From Lycium barbarum (Eukaryota; Streptophyta; Magnoliopsida; Solanales; Solanaceae): a DNA stretch of 64,000 bases. The notes beneath the pieces are model-generated. The model was given only the letters and a program-made list of their open reading frames with translations. It was not told the DNA's origin and did no database searches. Every line of letters begins with the position of its first letter. The first letter of the stretch is position 1. The DNA lies in NCBI RefSeq assembly GCF_019175385.1, contig NC_083346.1, forward strand, positions 84,954,543 to 85,018,542, in the 5' to 3' direction. A program made the position numbers and the translations under genes. Positions 1 through 9,465 of this stretch are shown here, piece after piece.

Positions 1-1200
1 ATAGAGGAAAGGTCATAAAGTGTTGTGTTGTAGTTGTTGAGTTTATGGACTATTTTGAGCATGTTGTAGCCGTGATGTTGGGAAAAATTCCATGTATATG
101 GATGGTATCTAATGTTGTTGGTGTGTTGGTGAGATTATGCTCCTTGATTGGGAAGAAAGGAAGTGTATATTTTTATTGTATGTTGATAAACATCGTGTGG
201 GATGTTTTATGGAATATTTTGGTATTGATCATGATGTTGTTGGTGTTTAGTGTTGTTGTTATTGTGTTGGTTGTTGGTATTGTGATTTCGGGCTAGGGAT
301 ATAAACAGGGGAGATGTTACCCGAATTTTGGCAGATTCTAAAGGGGTTTAATTGGAAGACTTATGATAAGCATATGACAATAAGTCTAACAGTAGTATGA
401 ATTCTCTTGAATGTAGATTTACGAGCTTGGAAGGATAAACATTAAGTAGTAGGAGACCAAAAAGGTATGGAAGGCTAAACCCTTTCTTTCTAAAGGCATG
501 ACTCTTTTCTTATGAACCCATACCTATTTTCCATAACATCCTTATCCCCAAAAAGGTAGAAGTTCATGATTCTCAAAGTTCTTATGATGCTAAAGATAGA
601 TTTTTACTAAGATAATAATGATGATGATGACGATCCCATTTCTAGAAATTCCAAGGCTTATGATTCTGATGCTATCATGAGATTGTTGAGCTTATTTCAT
701 GATTTTGTTGATTATATTCATTGTTATTGATCTCACCTTATAATAATTGTTCCTTCAAGGTAAGATATAGCGATGATGATTGTTCCATAACATAAATCGA
801 AGTTTACCGACCTTTCGGCACTCCGATAAAGTTGTAGCTTTTAATTGGGCTCTCATGCATGCTTTGTATATACATATGTATGTATTTTAATAACACCGTT
901 CCTACATGGCCGGGCAGACACCACTAAGGTGGGCGGCTTATGGATAATGATAATAAGACCGTGCTACATGGCCGGGCAGACACCACTAGTGGGCGGCGTG
1001 AGATGATTACCCCGGACGCGGCCCGGACACAGGCTAATGATGATAACACCATGCCTATATGGCCGGGCTTTTAACTTATATATATTTATGATGTTGTTTT
1101 AAAAGATAAAGTTAGCATGCATGGTATTCGCCTTACGAGGCAATTAGATGTACAGGCTGTCTTTATTTCATGTTTTGTTCAATAACTTGTTCGTACTGAC
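1..1200 (+). mobile_element. Element F, 5' LTR, left part (truncated by window start)
   Basis: This is + strand LTR sequence of a Tekay-type Ty3/gypsy element and is noncoding. It carries blocks shared with the other LTRs here: the GATGTTACCCGAATTT block near 311, the repeated CATGGCCGGGCAGACACCACTA blocks near 905-1000, and the CGTACTGAC stretch at 1192-1200. At 1200 it stops abruptly where element D begins. The missing remainder resumes at 16657 and reaches the LTR end at 17135. The LTR start lies before the window. The short open frame at 45-296 is inside the LTR and is not a gene. Confidence 0.75.
1196..1200. repeat. Target-site duplication of element D (left copy, CTGAC)
   Basis: CTGAC at 1196-1200 is repeated at 16652-16656, immediately outside the TG (1201) and CA (16651) ends of element D. 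Five bases is the usual length for Ty3/gypsy integration. The site lies in the 3' arm of F's conserved LTR hairpin. Confidence 0.9.
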
Positions 1201-2938
1201 TGTCACGACCCAACTAGTGCGCCATGATAGGTACCCATAGCTGACTACCGAGCACCACTCATCATGCTAACTACCATATCCATCCTGAACGAATACAGCT
1301 TCTCAAAGTATTTCTTACTATGAAGTGATCACTATATATCTCCCAAAAGCCTGCATTTATATACATAGCCCCATAAGGCTCCAAAATGAGGTACAAACAT
1401 ACAATGGAGTTACGTAGCCTCTACAACCCACACATGAGAATCTACGAGCCTCTAACTTGAACACTGTAATCATAAGGACAGGACAGGACCCCGCCATGCC
1501 CCAAATATGTACACAAAAGAATATACCAATAAGCGGCAACTCTGGAGTAGTGGAGTGCTCCTATATAGATGCTGGTAAAGCTCCTAAGTGTCCGAATTGT
1601 CCCCCTGTCTACCTGTGGGCATGAACACAACGTCCATAAAAGAGAAGGACGTCAGTACGAACTATGTACTGAGTATGTAAGGCATGTATAGTAACATAAT
1701 CAAGAAATAAGAGAGCATAAGATGAAGAGATAACCTGTAACTGAGTGCCTCTTAAGGCGGAATCATGCATGCTAACAAATAAAACATCATATCATGTATA
1801 GATATGTATAAACTGCCCGACCATATAGGTGCGGTGTGAACATTATTAGCCCGCATCCGGGGTAAACATCTCAAGCTGCTCACTAGTGGTGTCTGCCCGG
1901 CCATGTAGGCATGGTGTAATCATCACCATAGCTGCCCACTACGCCCATCGTAGTTATGACTTCCCGGCCAACTAGGCACGGTGTAATCTTACATATACAT
2001 AATATGAAGCATGCACGATAGCTCAAGTAAAAGTTATAACTCTATCGGAGGGACGTAAGGTCGGGAACCTCCGTTTACATTATAGAATTGTCATCATCGC
2101 TATGTCTCACCTTGAAAGAACCAATATCATGAGGCGAGGCAACGACAAGAAATAACATCAATGAGATCGTGAAATAAGATTATCAACTCATAATAGAATC
2201 ATCATCATCATCATAGGACATGTCTTATTTCTAGCTCATAAGAAACTCTTAATAATATTAGACTTTCAACTTTAGAGTGTAAGAAGGTAATGGAAACATA
2301 AGAAGGGAAATCGTAGTAGAGGAATCATGCCTTTGAAAGAAGAGGGACTAGCCTTACATACCTTTACGTCTCCTTAACGTCTAAGCATTCTCCTTCCAAG
2401 CTCACAACTCTACATTCAAGAGAATTTGTATTACGTTAGACCATTAGAACACTCTTAAGACTAAGCTAAGGCGGCTAAAAGCTAACGACAATTGGGCGGC
2501 ATTTCCTTTGTTTCAACAACTTCCTCCATATAATAAACAACTCCTAAACATCAATAATAACTCCTATACTAATCCTTCACATAATAATTCCTCAACGACA
2601 TTAGCATCATTCATAACAAGATTATACTCATCTCATACTAAGAATCATGACTCAAATTAATTTACTACTAAAAATACCATTATTTCCATATTTGAGCTCA
2701 TATTCTACTTTCTTGTCTAATCCAAGTCTTTCAACCACTCAATACTTTTAACAACATGAAATAGATGTAAAGCTCACCTTTGATCATGTAGGATGATCTT
2801 TGGATGAAAATACTCCACTTGAGAAAAACCCCAACTTCAATACGAAAGGAATTCTTGATCTCTACAAACCCTAGTGAGCATCTATACACTTGATTCTACC
2901 AATTCTTTGTGTTTAATCCTGGATTTCTCTTGGATATG
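1201..2938 (-). mobile_element. Element D, 3' LTR, first part
   Basis: The segment starts TGTCACGACCCAACTAGT, the reverse complement of the LTR 3' end. It matches the D 5' LTR at 14472-16206 almost base for base. Examples are the TCTACGAGCCTCTAACT block near 1440 and the CGGAGGGACGTAAGGTCGG block near 2045. At 2938 the match is interrupted by element G and resumes at 8804. It is noncoding; the open frames at 1357-1630 belong to the LTR. Confidence 0.9.
2934..2938. repeat. Target-site duplication of element G (left copy, ATATG)
   Basis: ATATG at 2934-2938 recurs at 8799-8803, directly outside the TG and CA ends of element G. The uninterrupted D 5' LTR reads TTGGATATGTGTTAGTATGG near 16194. 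This confirms that a single copy of the site existed before the insertion. Confidence 0.93.
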
Positions 2939-3183
2939 TGTCACGACCCAACCAGAGGGCCATGACAGGTACCCAGTATTGGCTACCGAGAACCCCTTAT
3001 CACACTATCTATCGTTTAACTTATGCAATTAAAATCCCCAACATACTCACGATGAAATGGTCGCTAAGCGTTTTCACAAAACATGCATACGTGCATAAGT
3101 TCTTGAGATGTCAAAAGCGATATACAAAATATACACTAAGGTGATCATGAGACGTCCATTACCCACACACACATATATATATA
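2939..3183 (-). mobile_element. Element G, 3' LTR remnant
   Basis: These 245 bp match the first 245 bp of the intact LTR at 6031 (TGTCACGACCCAACCAGAGG and onward) with few differences. The match ends in a short (CA)n(TA)n run at 3163-3183. In the intact LTR the same place has a long TA run (about 6259-6291) followed by more than 2.4 kb that is missing here. Deletion through the TA run is the simplest explanation. Confidence 0.85.
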
Positions 3184-4548
3184 GCCTCATATGATGCCGT
3201 CTCAGTTGTCCTTTTTATATTTGTTGACCTCTCCAGGTATCTTCCGTATTTTCTCCCTATATCTGCCTCATATTACACCCGTTGTCAATTTACTTCTACG
3301 TCCTTTCATAACCTTCACGATATGCCAACATACTCCGAACTCTGGCACCGAGCTAATAAGTCCCCTTTTATAGAGCTTGAATCGTCATAGTTCATTTTAA
3401 GTCTAGCATGTTCCCCCCCCCCCCCTTTATTAAGAGGGTCTATATACGCCTATGCCCTTTAAGTAGCCATCACTTTCCGCGATCTTCTTACAATTGTAGT
3501 TCCTTCATCGCGGAGTCTGTCACGTCTATCTCCTTGCTAATTATGTCCTCGTATCTAATCGGAATACTTATAAGGGCATCCATTTCCAATGCTTACTTTC
3601 TCCATTTTGACATACCACTGTCCTTTATGTCAAACAGTGTCATTAACCTTTTGGTGCGTATCCGTTTCCAGTTACTTTCTTCCTAAATACTCTCATTTTC
3701 CTTCGATCAAGCCGTCAATATCCTTAATCTTTCTTAGGGAGTCGCTTTCTTCTCTTGTTGTTTGTAGCATCGGCTCTGAAGTTCGTAAGATATTCTTTTA
3801 TACGCACGAATCGGTTCCATTCTTAAGTCACCTTCCAGGAAAGATTCTCTATGTTCGAAGCAACCATACCAATATGGCTACGCATTTATCCTTTTGTAAT
3901 TATATCCTTCCACAATTGAGGATTCGGCCAAGCTGTCCTTTCCTTCATGCTCGTTCCTTATCCTTCATCCTGTTTTCTTTATGGTCGGACCTCTCGATCT
4001 TCACATGAATCTCTCATTCCACATCATGGGTTTTCTGGTCAACTGCTCATTATCCTGGTCCTTCCTTTGATATTCATGATACTTCGAAGCTCCTTACTCC
4101 CTACGTACTCACTTTCTTCCTGTTCCCGAATATCACTGTATTAGGACTTTCCAGCCTTAACTAGTGGTGGATCCAGTATCAGCTTACCCTGTAACATCTG
4201 TACTATGTCTTTCACCTTGTCTCTTCAATTTCGTTCGGTCAGTGTCTTCTACACATCGCAACTCTGGTTGCTGGGGTTCACCTATCGATCGATACAATCA
4301 CAAATAAGATGTCATATGCATATACATATATATTTACTACCATTTCACTCACAATCATTTCCAAACGCTATTCAAACTTACTCTGATTCCAAAGCTGTGT
4401 TGCGTTTTCTCCCTTTTTACCAGTCTAATCCGTCTCAGCCTACGCGACCTCTATAAGGTTTCTAACCACTCCACATACTCTAATTTCCTTTAGGTTACCC
4501 TAATTTCACATTCATCTCCTATATCTACATTTATGGAACTTTCAGTAC
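3184..4548 (-). other. Element G, noncoding cassette distal to the 5S-like segment
   Basis: No coding sequence is supported; the several + strand open frames here (3191-4456) have no family features. On the - strand the stretch aligns with element I. For example, the segment around 3270-3320 resembles 46225-46330, and the segment around 4320-4500 resembles 44665-44830 and the J region near 62870-63010. A run of 13 C at 3413-3425 (poly-G on the - strand, preceded by AAA) looks like a polypurine tract, and a similar tract lies at the matching place in I. Confidence 0.6.
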
Positions 4549-4651
4549 ACTTCCCAGGGGGTCACCCATCCTAAATTTGCTCTCACCCTAGCACGCTTGA
4601 CATCGAAACTTTAATGCATTTCGGTGCCTTAATGCTGGTATATTTGCATCC
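4549..4651 (-). ncRNA. 5S rRNA-derived segment in element G
   Basis: Read on the - strand this is a degenerate 5S rRNA gene sequence of about 103 bases, compared with roughly 120 for the full gene. It begins GGATGCAAATATACCAGCA (plant 5S begins GGATGCGATCATACCAGCA). It contains CAAGCGTGCTAGGGTGAGAG at the box A position and an exact AGGATGGGTGACC at the box C position, followed by CCTGGGA. The middle third is diverged. It is very unlikely to be a functional 5S rRNA gene, but it could retain internal Pol III promoter activity. Of the three copies in the window, this one looks closest to true 5S. Confidence 0.85.
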
Positions 4652-4849
4652 ATTTCCCCACACGACTTTTATCACGTAATCTGGAGCAAGTTGGGGTCTT
4701 GACAACTTCCGAAACAATTTCGTAACACATCTCTCTCATTTAACAATTACTATTTTAGCCTTCTCAAACCCCTATATTCACCTCTCACCTATGCGTGCGA
4801 CTACCTTTCGTCCTGGGTTTCCAGATTCCCAATAGTGGCGAAAACACCC
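4652..4849 (-). other. Element G, cassette between protease remnant and 5S-like segment
   Basis: This short noncoding stretch joins the truncated protease to the 5S-like segment. Just after the protease junction, the - strand encodes ATIGNLETQDER and then a stop. A related peptide is readable in I (near 44335) and in J (near 63690). This suggests that the cassette begins with the end of a former reading frame of unknown origin. Confidence 0.5.
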
Positions 4850-5824
4850 TGGTCGCCAACAGGCATAGACATCCCAAATCGTTTGATTTGGCTCGGGTTT
4901 CAACCCAATACGTTAAGCAATATAAGGCGCGATATATGACAACGTAGAACCTGAATCAATCGATGCATATACACTATAGAAGAATGCTGATAATATACCT
5001 GGGGCGATATCAGGGGATGACTCAAGATCCTGCCGGCCAGCTAGCTTATAGGTATAATGCTGGGGTCCACTCGAACTGGGCATTCCTTCTCGGTCTCTAT
5101 CACAGCCAACTGATATCTGCGACCTGTGCATCGAAAAGCGCACCAATGATGGAGAGTCAACTGCTATTCCCGTGGGCTGAACCCTACCTCTGCCACGTCG
5201 AAATGGGCAGTCGCGCATAAAATGACCTGACCAAGCACAGGCATAACAAGCCCCCGAACCCAAGCAACACGGCCCCGCATGTAGTCTACGGCACTGAGGG
5301 CATCGTGGTAAAGGTGGTCTCCTCTGACTAAATTCACCGCTATACAGGGAATCAAAAACTCCATAGCCCTGACCTGATCCGAGATAAGTGGGTCAATCAA
5401 ACCTGGGTTCAGGAAACTGTAGAGGCACACCTATTGTTGAACAAACTGGGTACCCACAGCACTGCTGCCTTACGGTACCTCTGAACCCACGATCAAACCT
5501 TGAAGATCTGGTCCTCCTCCTGTGACCCCTATCACCAGGACCCACACCCTGCTGCTGAGCTTGAGCGGCTACTAGTTGAGTTAGCAAAAGGATGGCCTAT
5601 CTCATCTCCTGAATTGGAGCATCAGGTGGGGGAACTGGGGGTGCTGAAGCTGGAGTGGAAATCCCTTCATGCTCCCCTAATATCGGCGGAGTGCGAGCAG
5701 CACGAGAGGGAGCCTCATTATGGGATTCACCCTCTTCAATGTTTACCAGTGACTCCTATTCAGTCCGCCTTTCTACTGCCATCTTACCCTTCTCGGCGGC
5801 TGTTGCTTTCATCTTCTCAGGCAT
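4850..5824 (-). pseudogene. Element G, degenerate gag and start of protease
   Basis: The frame starts at the ATG at 5824-5822, with the family's Lys/Ala-rich N-terminus (KATAAEKGK). A stop follows after about 22 codons. The central capsid region is missing: sequence from the early QAQQQGVGPGDR part jumps near 5510 to the Arg-rich C-terminal part. A nucleocapsid zinc knuckle CYACAWSGHFMRDC (CX2CX4HX4C) lies at about 5210-5255. A protease start with the catalytic motif IDSGSTLSY follows at about 4940-4965. Frame changes and the stop after APYIA break it. Homology ends near 4850 at PVGDQ, inside protease, where the cassette begins. RT and integrase are absent. Confidence 0.8.
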
Positions 5825-6014
5825 CGCTGAAAATGTAACACTAGATTAGGAAGAAGGAAAAACTCTTATTATAGCTCTATCGCACGATCTAGAGTACAAA
5901 GAAGGTCAGATTTCCTAAATGCCCTGCAGCCCCCTGTTTATAAGTGTGGCGCGCTTCACACCCATAAATAGGACTCTACTGGACACGGCTCGTAGACAAC
6001 CCCTAGGACGAACA
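5825..6014 (-). other. Element G, 5' leader
   Basis: This is the untranslated leader between primer site and gag. It carries the two leader blocks shared by all Tekay-type elements here: the reverse complement of CTTATAAACAGG at about 5935-5946, and the reverse complement of ATCGTGCGATAGAGC at about 5874-5888. These probably serve packaging or dimerisation of the genomic RNA; that role is inferred from conservation only. Confidence 0.65.
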
Positions 6015-6026
6015 GCTCTGATACCA
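6015..6026 (-). promoter_or_regulatory. Primer-binding site (initiator tRNA-Met), element G
   Basis: The - strand reads TGGTATCAGAGC, complementary to the 3' end of plant initiator tRNA-Met, the usual primer of Tekay elements. It lies 4 bases inside the end of the 5' LTR. It is an exact match to the family consensus. Confidence 0.92.
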
Positions 6027-6030
6027 CTTT

Positions 6031-6255
6031 TGTCACGACCCAACCAGAGGGCCATGACAGGTACCCAGTATTGGCTACCGACCACCCCTTATCACACTAT
6101 CTATTGTTTAACTTATGCAATTAAAATCCCCAACATACTCGCGATGAAATGGTCGCTAAGCGTTTTCACAAAACATGCATACATGCATAAGTTCTCGAGA
6201 TGTCAAAAGCGATATACAAAATATACACTAAGGTGATCATGAGACGTCCATTACC

Positions 6256-6294
<39 letters not shown>

Positions 6295-8798
6295 ACGAGC
6301 CTCTATCTGGAATACTGAACATTAGGGCGGGACAGGACCCCGCCATGACCCAAAACATGTACACAAAAGGATGTACCAATATGTGGCGACTCCGGCGTAC
6401 TGGAGCGCTTCTGCAAAGCTACTGACAAAGCTCCTAGGACCCGTACCATCTCCCCGTCTACCTGTGGGCCTGAACATAGCGTCCGCAATAAGGGACGTCA
6501 GTACGAGTAATGTACCGAGTATGTAAGGCATGAACGATAGTATAATAATGGATACAAGTATGGATAATAACAAAATGGAAATATAGACCATATCATAAGA
6601 TAAAAGAGTAACCATGCATGCTTAGCTTTCTTTGAAAAACATTTCTTGTTCATATATATAGAAAATAGAACATATCATGTTGTCGAGGCGTCGGCAGCCG
6701 ATCCATTTAACCACATATGTCCCGCGTCCGGGCATCCCATGTCCGGGATGATATCATGTCATATACAGATACATGTATTGTGTGCATATCCCAGCGTCTA
6801 TAGCACTCTGTCCCTTTTTCCCATCTTCCCCATATACATATGCATATATCATGTTCATGTATCATATACATATATCATGTAAGCAGCATGCAGGAGAGCC
6901 CAAAGAATGTTATGTCTCTATCGGAGTGACGTAAGGTCGGTAACCTCCGAATATATTATGGAAGACTCGATAGACAAGTATAATTACCGACACCTGAAGG
7001 CTCATAAACAAGTTTCGGGTCAATCTGACTTAGTATAAGAAAGTTATGAGCGTTTGAAGTACAGAACCTTCTACGAATGTTTCAGAAGCCATTTTTGGAA
7101 AATCATTCTTATCATAGTCATCATAGAAATATTCTCATCCTTGACATCATCATTGTCATTGTGAAACATATCCATCATTATTGTCATAAGAGCTTACAAA
7201 ATCATAAACCTCTGTTTTGGTAGAATACAGACATTTTGGAAAAACATTTACGAGTTATCGGGAAGGGAATCATGCCTTGGAATCATAAACATCTAACTTT
7301 TGAAAACAAGGAAAATTTGGAAGCAATTATGAAATCATAACATCAGAATCATGCCTTGAAAGAAAGGGACGAGCCTTAACATACCTTGCCCGCTTTCTAC
7401 GCTAATCCAAACTTAAGTCTTTGGCTTCGCAAGATCTACAACAATATCATACATACCAAACATTAGCCATAAACACTTAAGAATCCAATTCTACACCAAC
7501 ACTTTATTTACAGAAATTTCGGCAGCACTTCCCCTATAAATACAACCATCCCCGAGAATCCAACTCGGCTAAATCATCAACAACAAATCTGAGAATTTAA
7601 CTCGGCCAAATTATCAACAACAATACCAACAGTTATTCTAACAATATCCACAATCAATTCAAAAAGCATACTAACGTTAGCAACTTCTTTCCACAAACTT
7701 CAACGGCGTTTCATTTATATCCAATTCATATTTGCTCACATATTCAAGTACTAATCTGAAACCATTCAAACAATATTCAAGAACGCTTCAAACAATCTGC
7801 ACAATATTCAAAATAATCTAACCGATATTCCACTCCACCCGAAACCTTCCAAATTCAACAACAACAATAACAACACATTTTCTTCTTTCAAATTCATGAA
7901 CTACACCAACAATTCACACACCAACAACATTATCTTCCATAAATACAAGAAGACTATATTCGAATCACATTAACTTCTAAAACAACTCTCCAACCATCAC
8001 AACTTCACTAGAATCATTAAACCTTCATTTTCATCATAGAACTCATGACAACAACAACCAAAACACTAGATAAAATAATTGGTTCATCATTTCTACATAG
8101 CACCCATATACATGGCCACAACCTTTATTCATATTTTCATGAATTTCACCCATTTTCTACATACTACAACATACACAACCATTCATAACATATAAAAGAA
8201 TATTAAATCTTACCTTTTTCCCTTAACTTCTCACTTGGCTATGGTTATAACTTGCAACAAAGAGGGGTCTACTTGCTCCAATGACTACTTCACTTTGCTA
8301 GGGACCTTCCAATTAGTAGAAATGCTAGGAGAAAATAATTTTTGAACAATTGTTTTCCAAGGTTCTTGTTTGGGAAGCTATGGCCGAATGGCCTTGTTGT
8401 TTTTCTCCTTCTCCAAGTTTCTTGATTCTTCTAAGTGAATGATAAAATATGGAAATTATGCCATCTTTTATCTTACTCATTAAGCCTCTATGTGGGCCTA
8501 AGCCCACTCCATTTTGGACGGCCAAATGGCCCATTAACTCAAGCCCATTTTTTTTATTTATTTTTGTAATTTATGAAAATTTATTTTCCAAATTCCAAAT
8601 TTTCCCTTAGCCTTCCTCCATATTTTCTATGAGCCATCTTGCGAATTTCTCTTTTTTCCCCTAGCCTTTCTTAATATTCCCACTTCAAATTTTTTTTATA
8701 AACAACTTGTGTATTAAGCAAGGTCAAAATATAGCCTTGTCCTTAACTTCTTGCAATTGTCTTGATTTATCCGAATGTACAAAATGCGGGATATAACA
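6031..8798 (-). mobile_element. Element G, 5' LTR (full length)
   Basis: The LTR is 2,768 bp. On the - strand it runs from TGTTATATCCCGCATTTTG (8798) to the terminal GTGACA (6031). A (TA)n microsatellite lies at about 6259-6291. The sequence is related to the I LTR, which begins TGTTATATCCCGCATTTCG, and more distantly to the E and J LTRs. It is noncoding throughout. The small open frames at 6303-6615 and 8325-8534 are not genes. Confidence 0.9.
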
Positions 8799-9252
8799 AT
8801 ATGTGTTTGTATGGTGGAGGGAATATGCTAGAGCTCTCAAGACTTGTAGAGAAAGTGGAAACTGAAAAATAAGAGCAAGGGTCGTCTATTTATAACTGTA
8901 ACTTTCCAGTTCCAGTGAAGCGGTTCAACGACCCGTCGACTTGCTCCGTCGACTTACGCCTGCAAATCTCTGATTGCAGAAACAGATGGATGGTGCACAA
9001 CGACACTCGCTCAACACGACGATGGCCCATCGACACTGACTGGTGTCTGCAAAATTTTTTGATTCAGCTCAGATTGCGTCGATTCGATTCATTCAACTTT
9101 TAACCCCGTAAATTACCAGGAATACCTACTGATACATTTGTACACGGGGTGAGATACTTTATATCCCCAAACTCGGGCGTGGGTTTCCATTCTTAAGGCA
9201 TACCCGGCTAGGAACCATAAGTCCTATTACGACAAAAATGAGGGGCGTAACA
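8799..9252 (-). mobile_element. Element D, 3' LTR, second part (LTR start on - strand)
   Basis: After the second TSD copy of G (8799-8803), D's LTR resumes at TGTTTGTATGG. It matches 16205-16651, ending ...GGGGCGTAACA at 9252, where the LTR begins on the - strand. It contains a cluster of GTCGAC/CGTCGA motifs and a TATTTATA at 8887-8894 (TATAAATA on the - strand). Confidence 0.9.
8887..8894 (-). promoter_or_regulatory. TATA box in D 3' LTR
   Basis: The - strand reads TATAAATA in the same place as in the D 5' LTR (16286-16293), about 360 bases from the LTR start. The match to the plant TATA consensus is exact. It is inferred to be the U3 promoter; in the 3' LTR it would not drive the element itself. 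Confidence 0.6.
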
Positions 9253-9294
9253 TTCTCCCCCCCCCCCCTTTAGAAACATTCGTCCTCGAATGTT
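9253..9294 (-). promoter_or_regulatory. Polypurine tract and adjacent hairpin, element D
   Basis: On the - strand a tract AAAGG(G)n GGAGAA (9253-9272) directly precedes the 3' LTR and would prime plus-strand DNA synthesis. Just upstream, 9275-9294 is a perfect inverted repeat, AACATTCG-AGGA-CGAATGTT on the - strand. The same hairpin lies at the same place in J and, with one wobble pair, in E. Confidence 0.85.
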
Positions 9295-9465
9295 AAGTTC
9301 CGGAGGATTCTACAGAAATTTTGCCAGAGTTTCCTCTGTAATATGGCACTACTATCCTGTCATAACAACCCAAAATAACGTCGCCTCACAGGACTACAAA
9401 AGCATGGCCACACGCGGCCAAGAAAGCATCAAAAGAAACATTACATACCTGAGGAAAATGGCATC
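9295..9465 (-). other. Element D, 3' untranslated region
   Basis: This noncoding stretch lies between the end of pol and the PPT hairpin. The - strand segment GTCCTGTGAGGCGACG...GGGTTGTTATGACAGG is homologous to the H 3' untranslated region at about 40770-40810. That match helps to locate the insertion of I into H. The small + strand open frame at 9290-9580 has no coding support. Confidence 0.6.

Larger units (their letters stand above)
2939..8798 (-). mobile_element. Element G: internally deleted, 5S-module-bearing Ty3/gypsy derivative
   Basis: G is a 5,860-bp insertion with TG...CA ends and a perfect 5-bp TSD. On the - strand it holds a full 5' LTR (6031-8798), a primer site, a leader, a gag without its capsid region, a protease start, a noncoding cassette of about 1.65 kb containing a 5S rRNA-like segment, and only 245 bp of the 3' LTR. 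RT, RNase H and recognisable integrase are absent. Because both ends and the TSD are intact, loss of most of the 3' LTR must post-date integration. It shares LTR and cassette homology with elements I and J. Confidence 0.88.

Noticed and set aside
45..296. 83-codon hydrophobic open frame on the + strand
   Set aside because: It lies inside the F LTR in GT-rich sequence; hydrophobicity follows from composition, and there is no homologous frame in the sister LTRs.
3191..4456. Series of + strand open frames in G's cassette
   Set aside because: They have pyrimidine-rich composition, no domain, and overlap on both strands. The region aligns as noncoding DNA with I and J.
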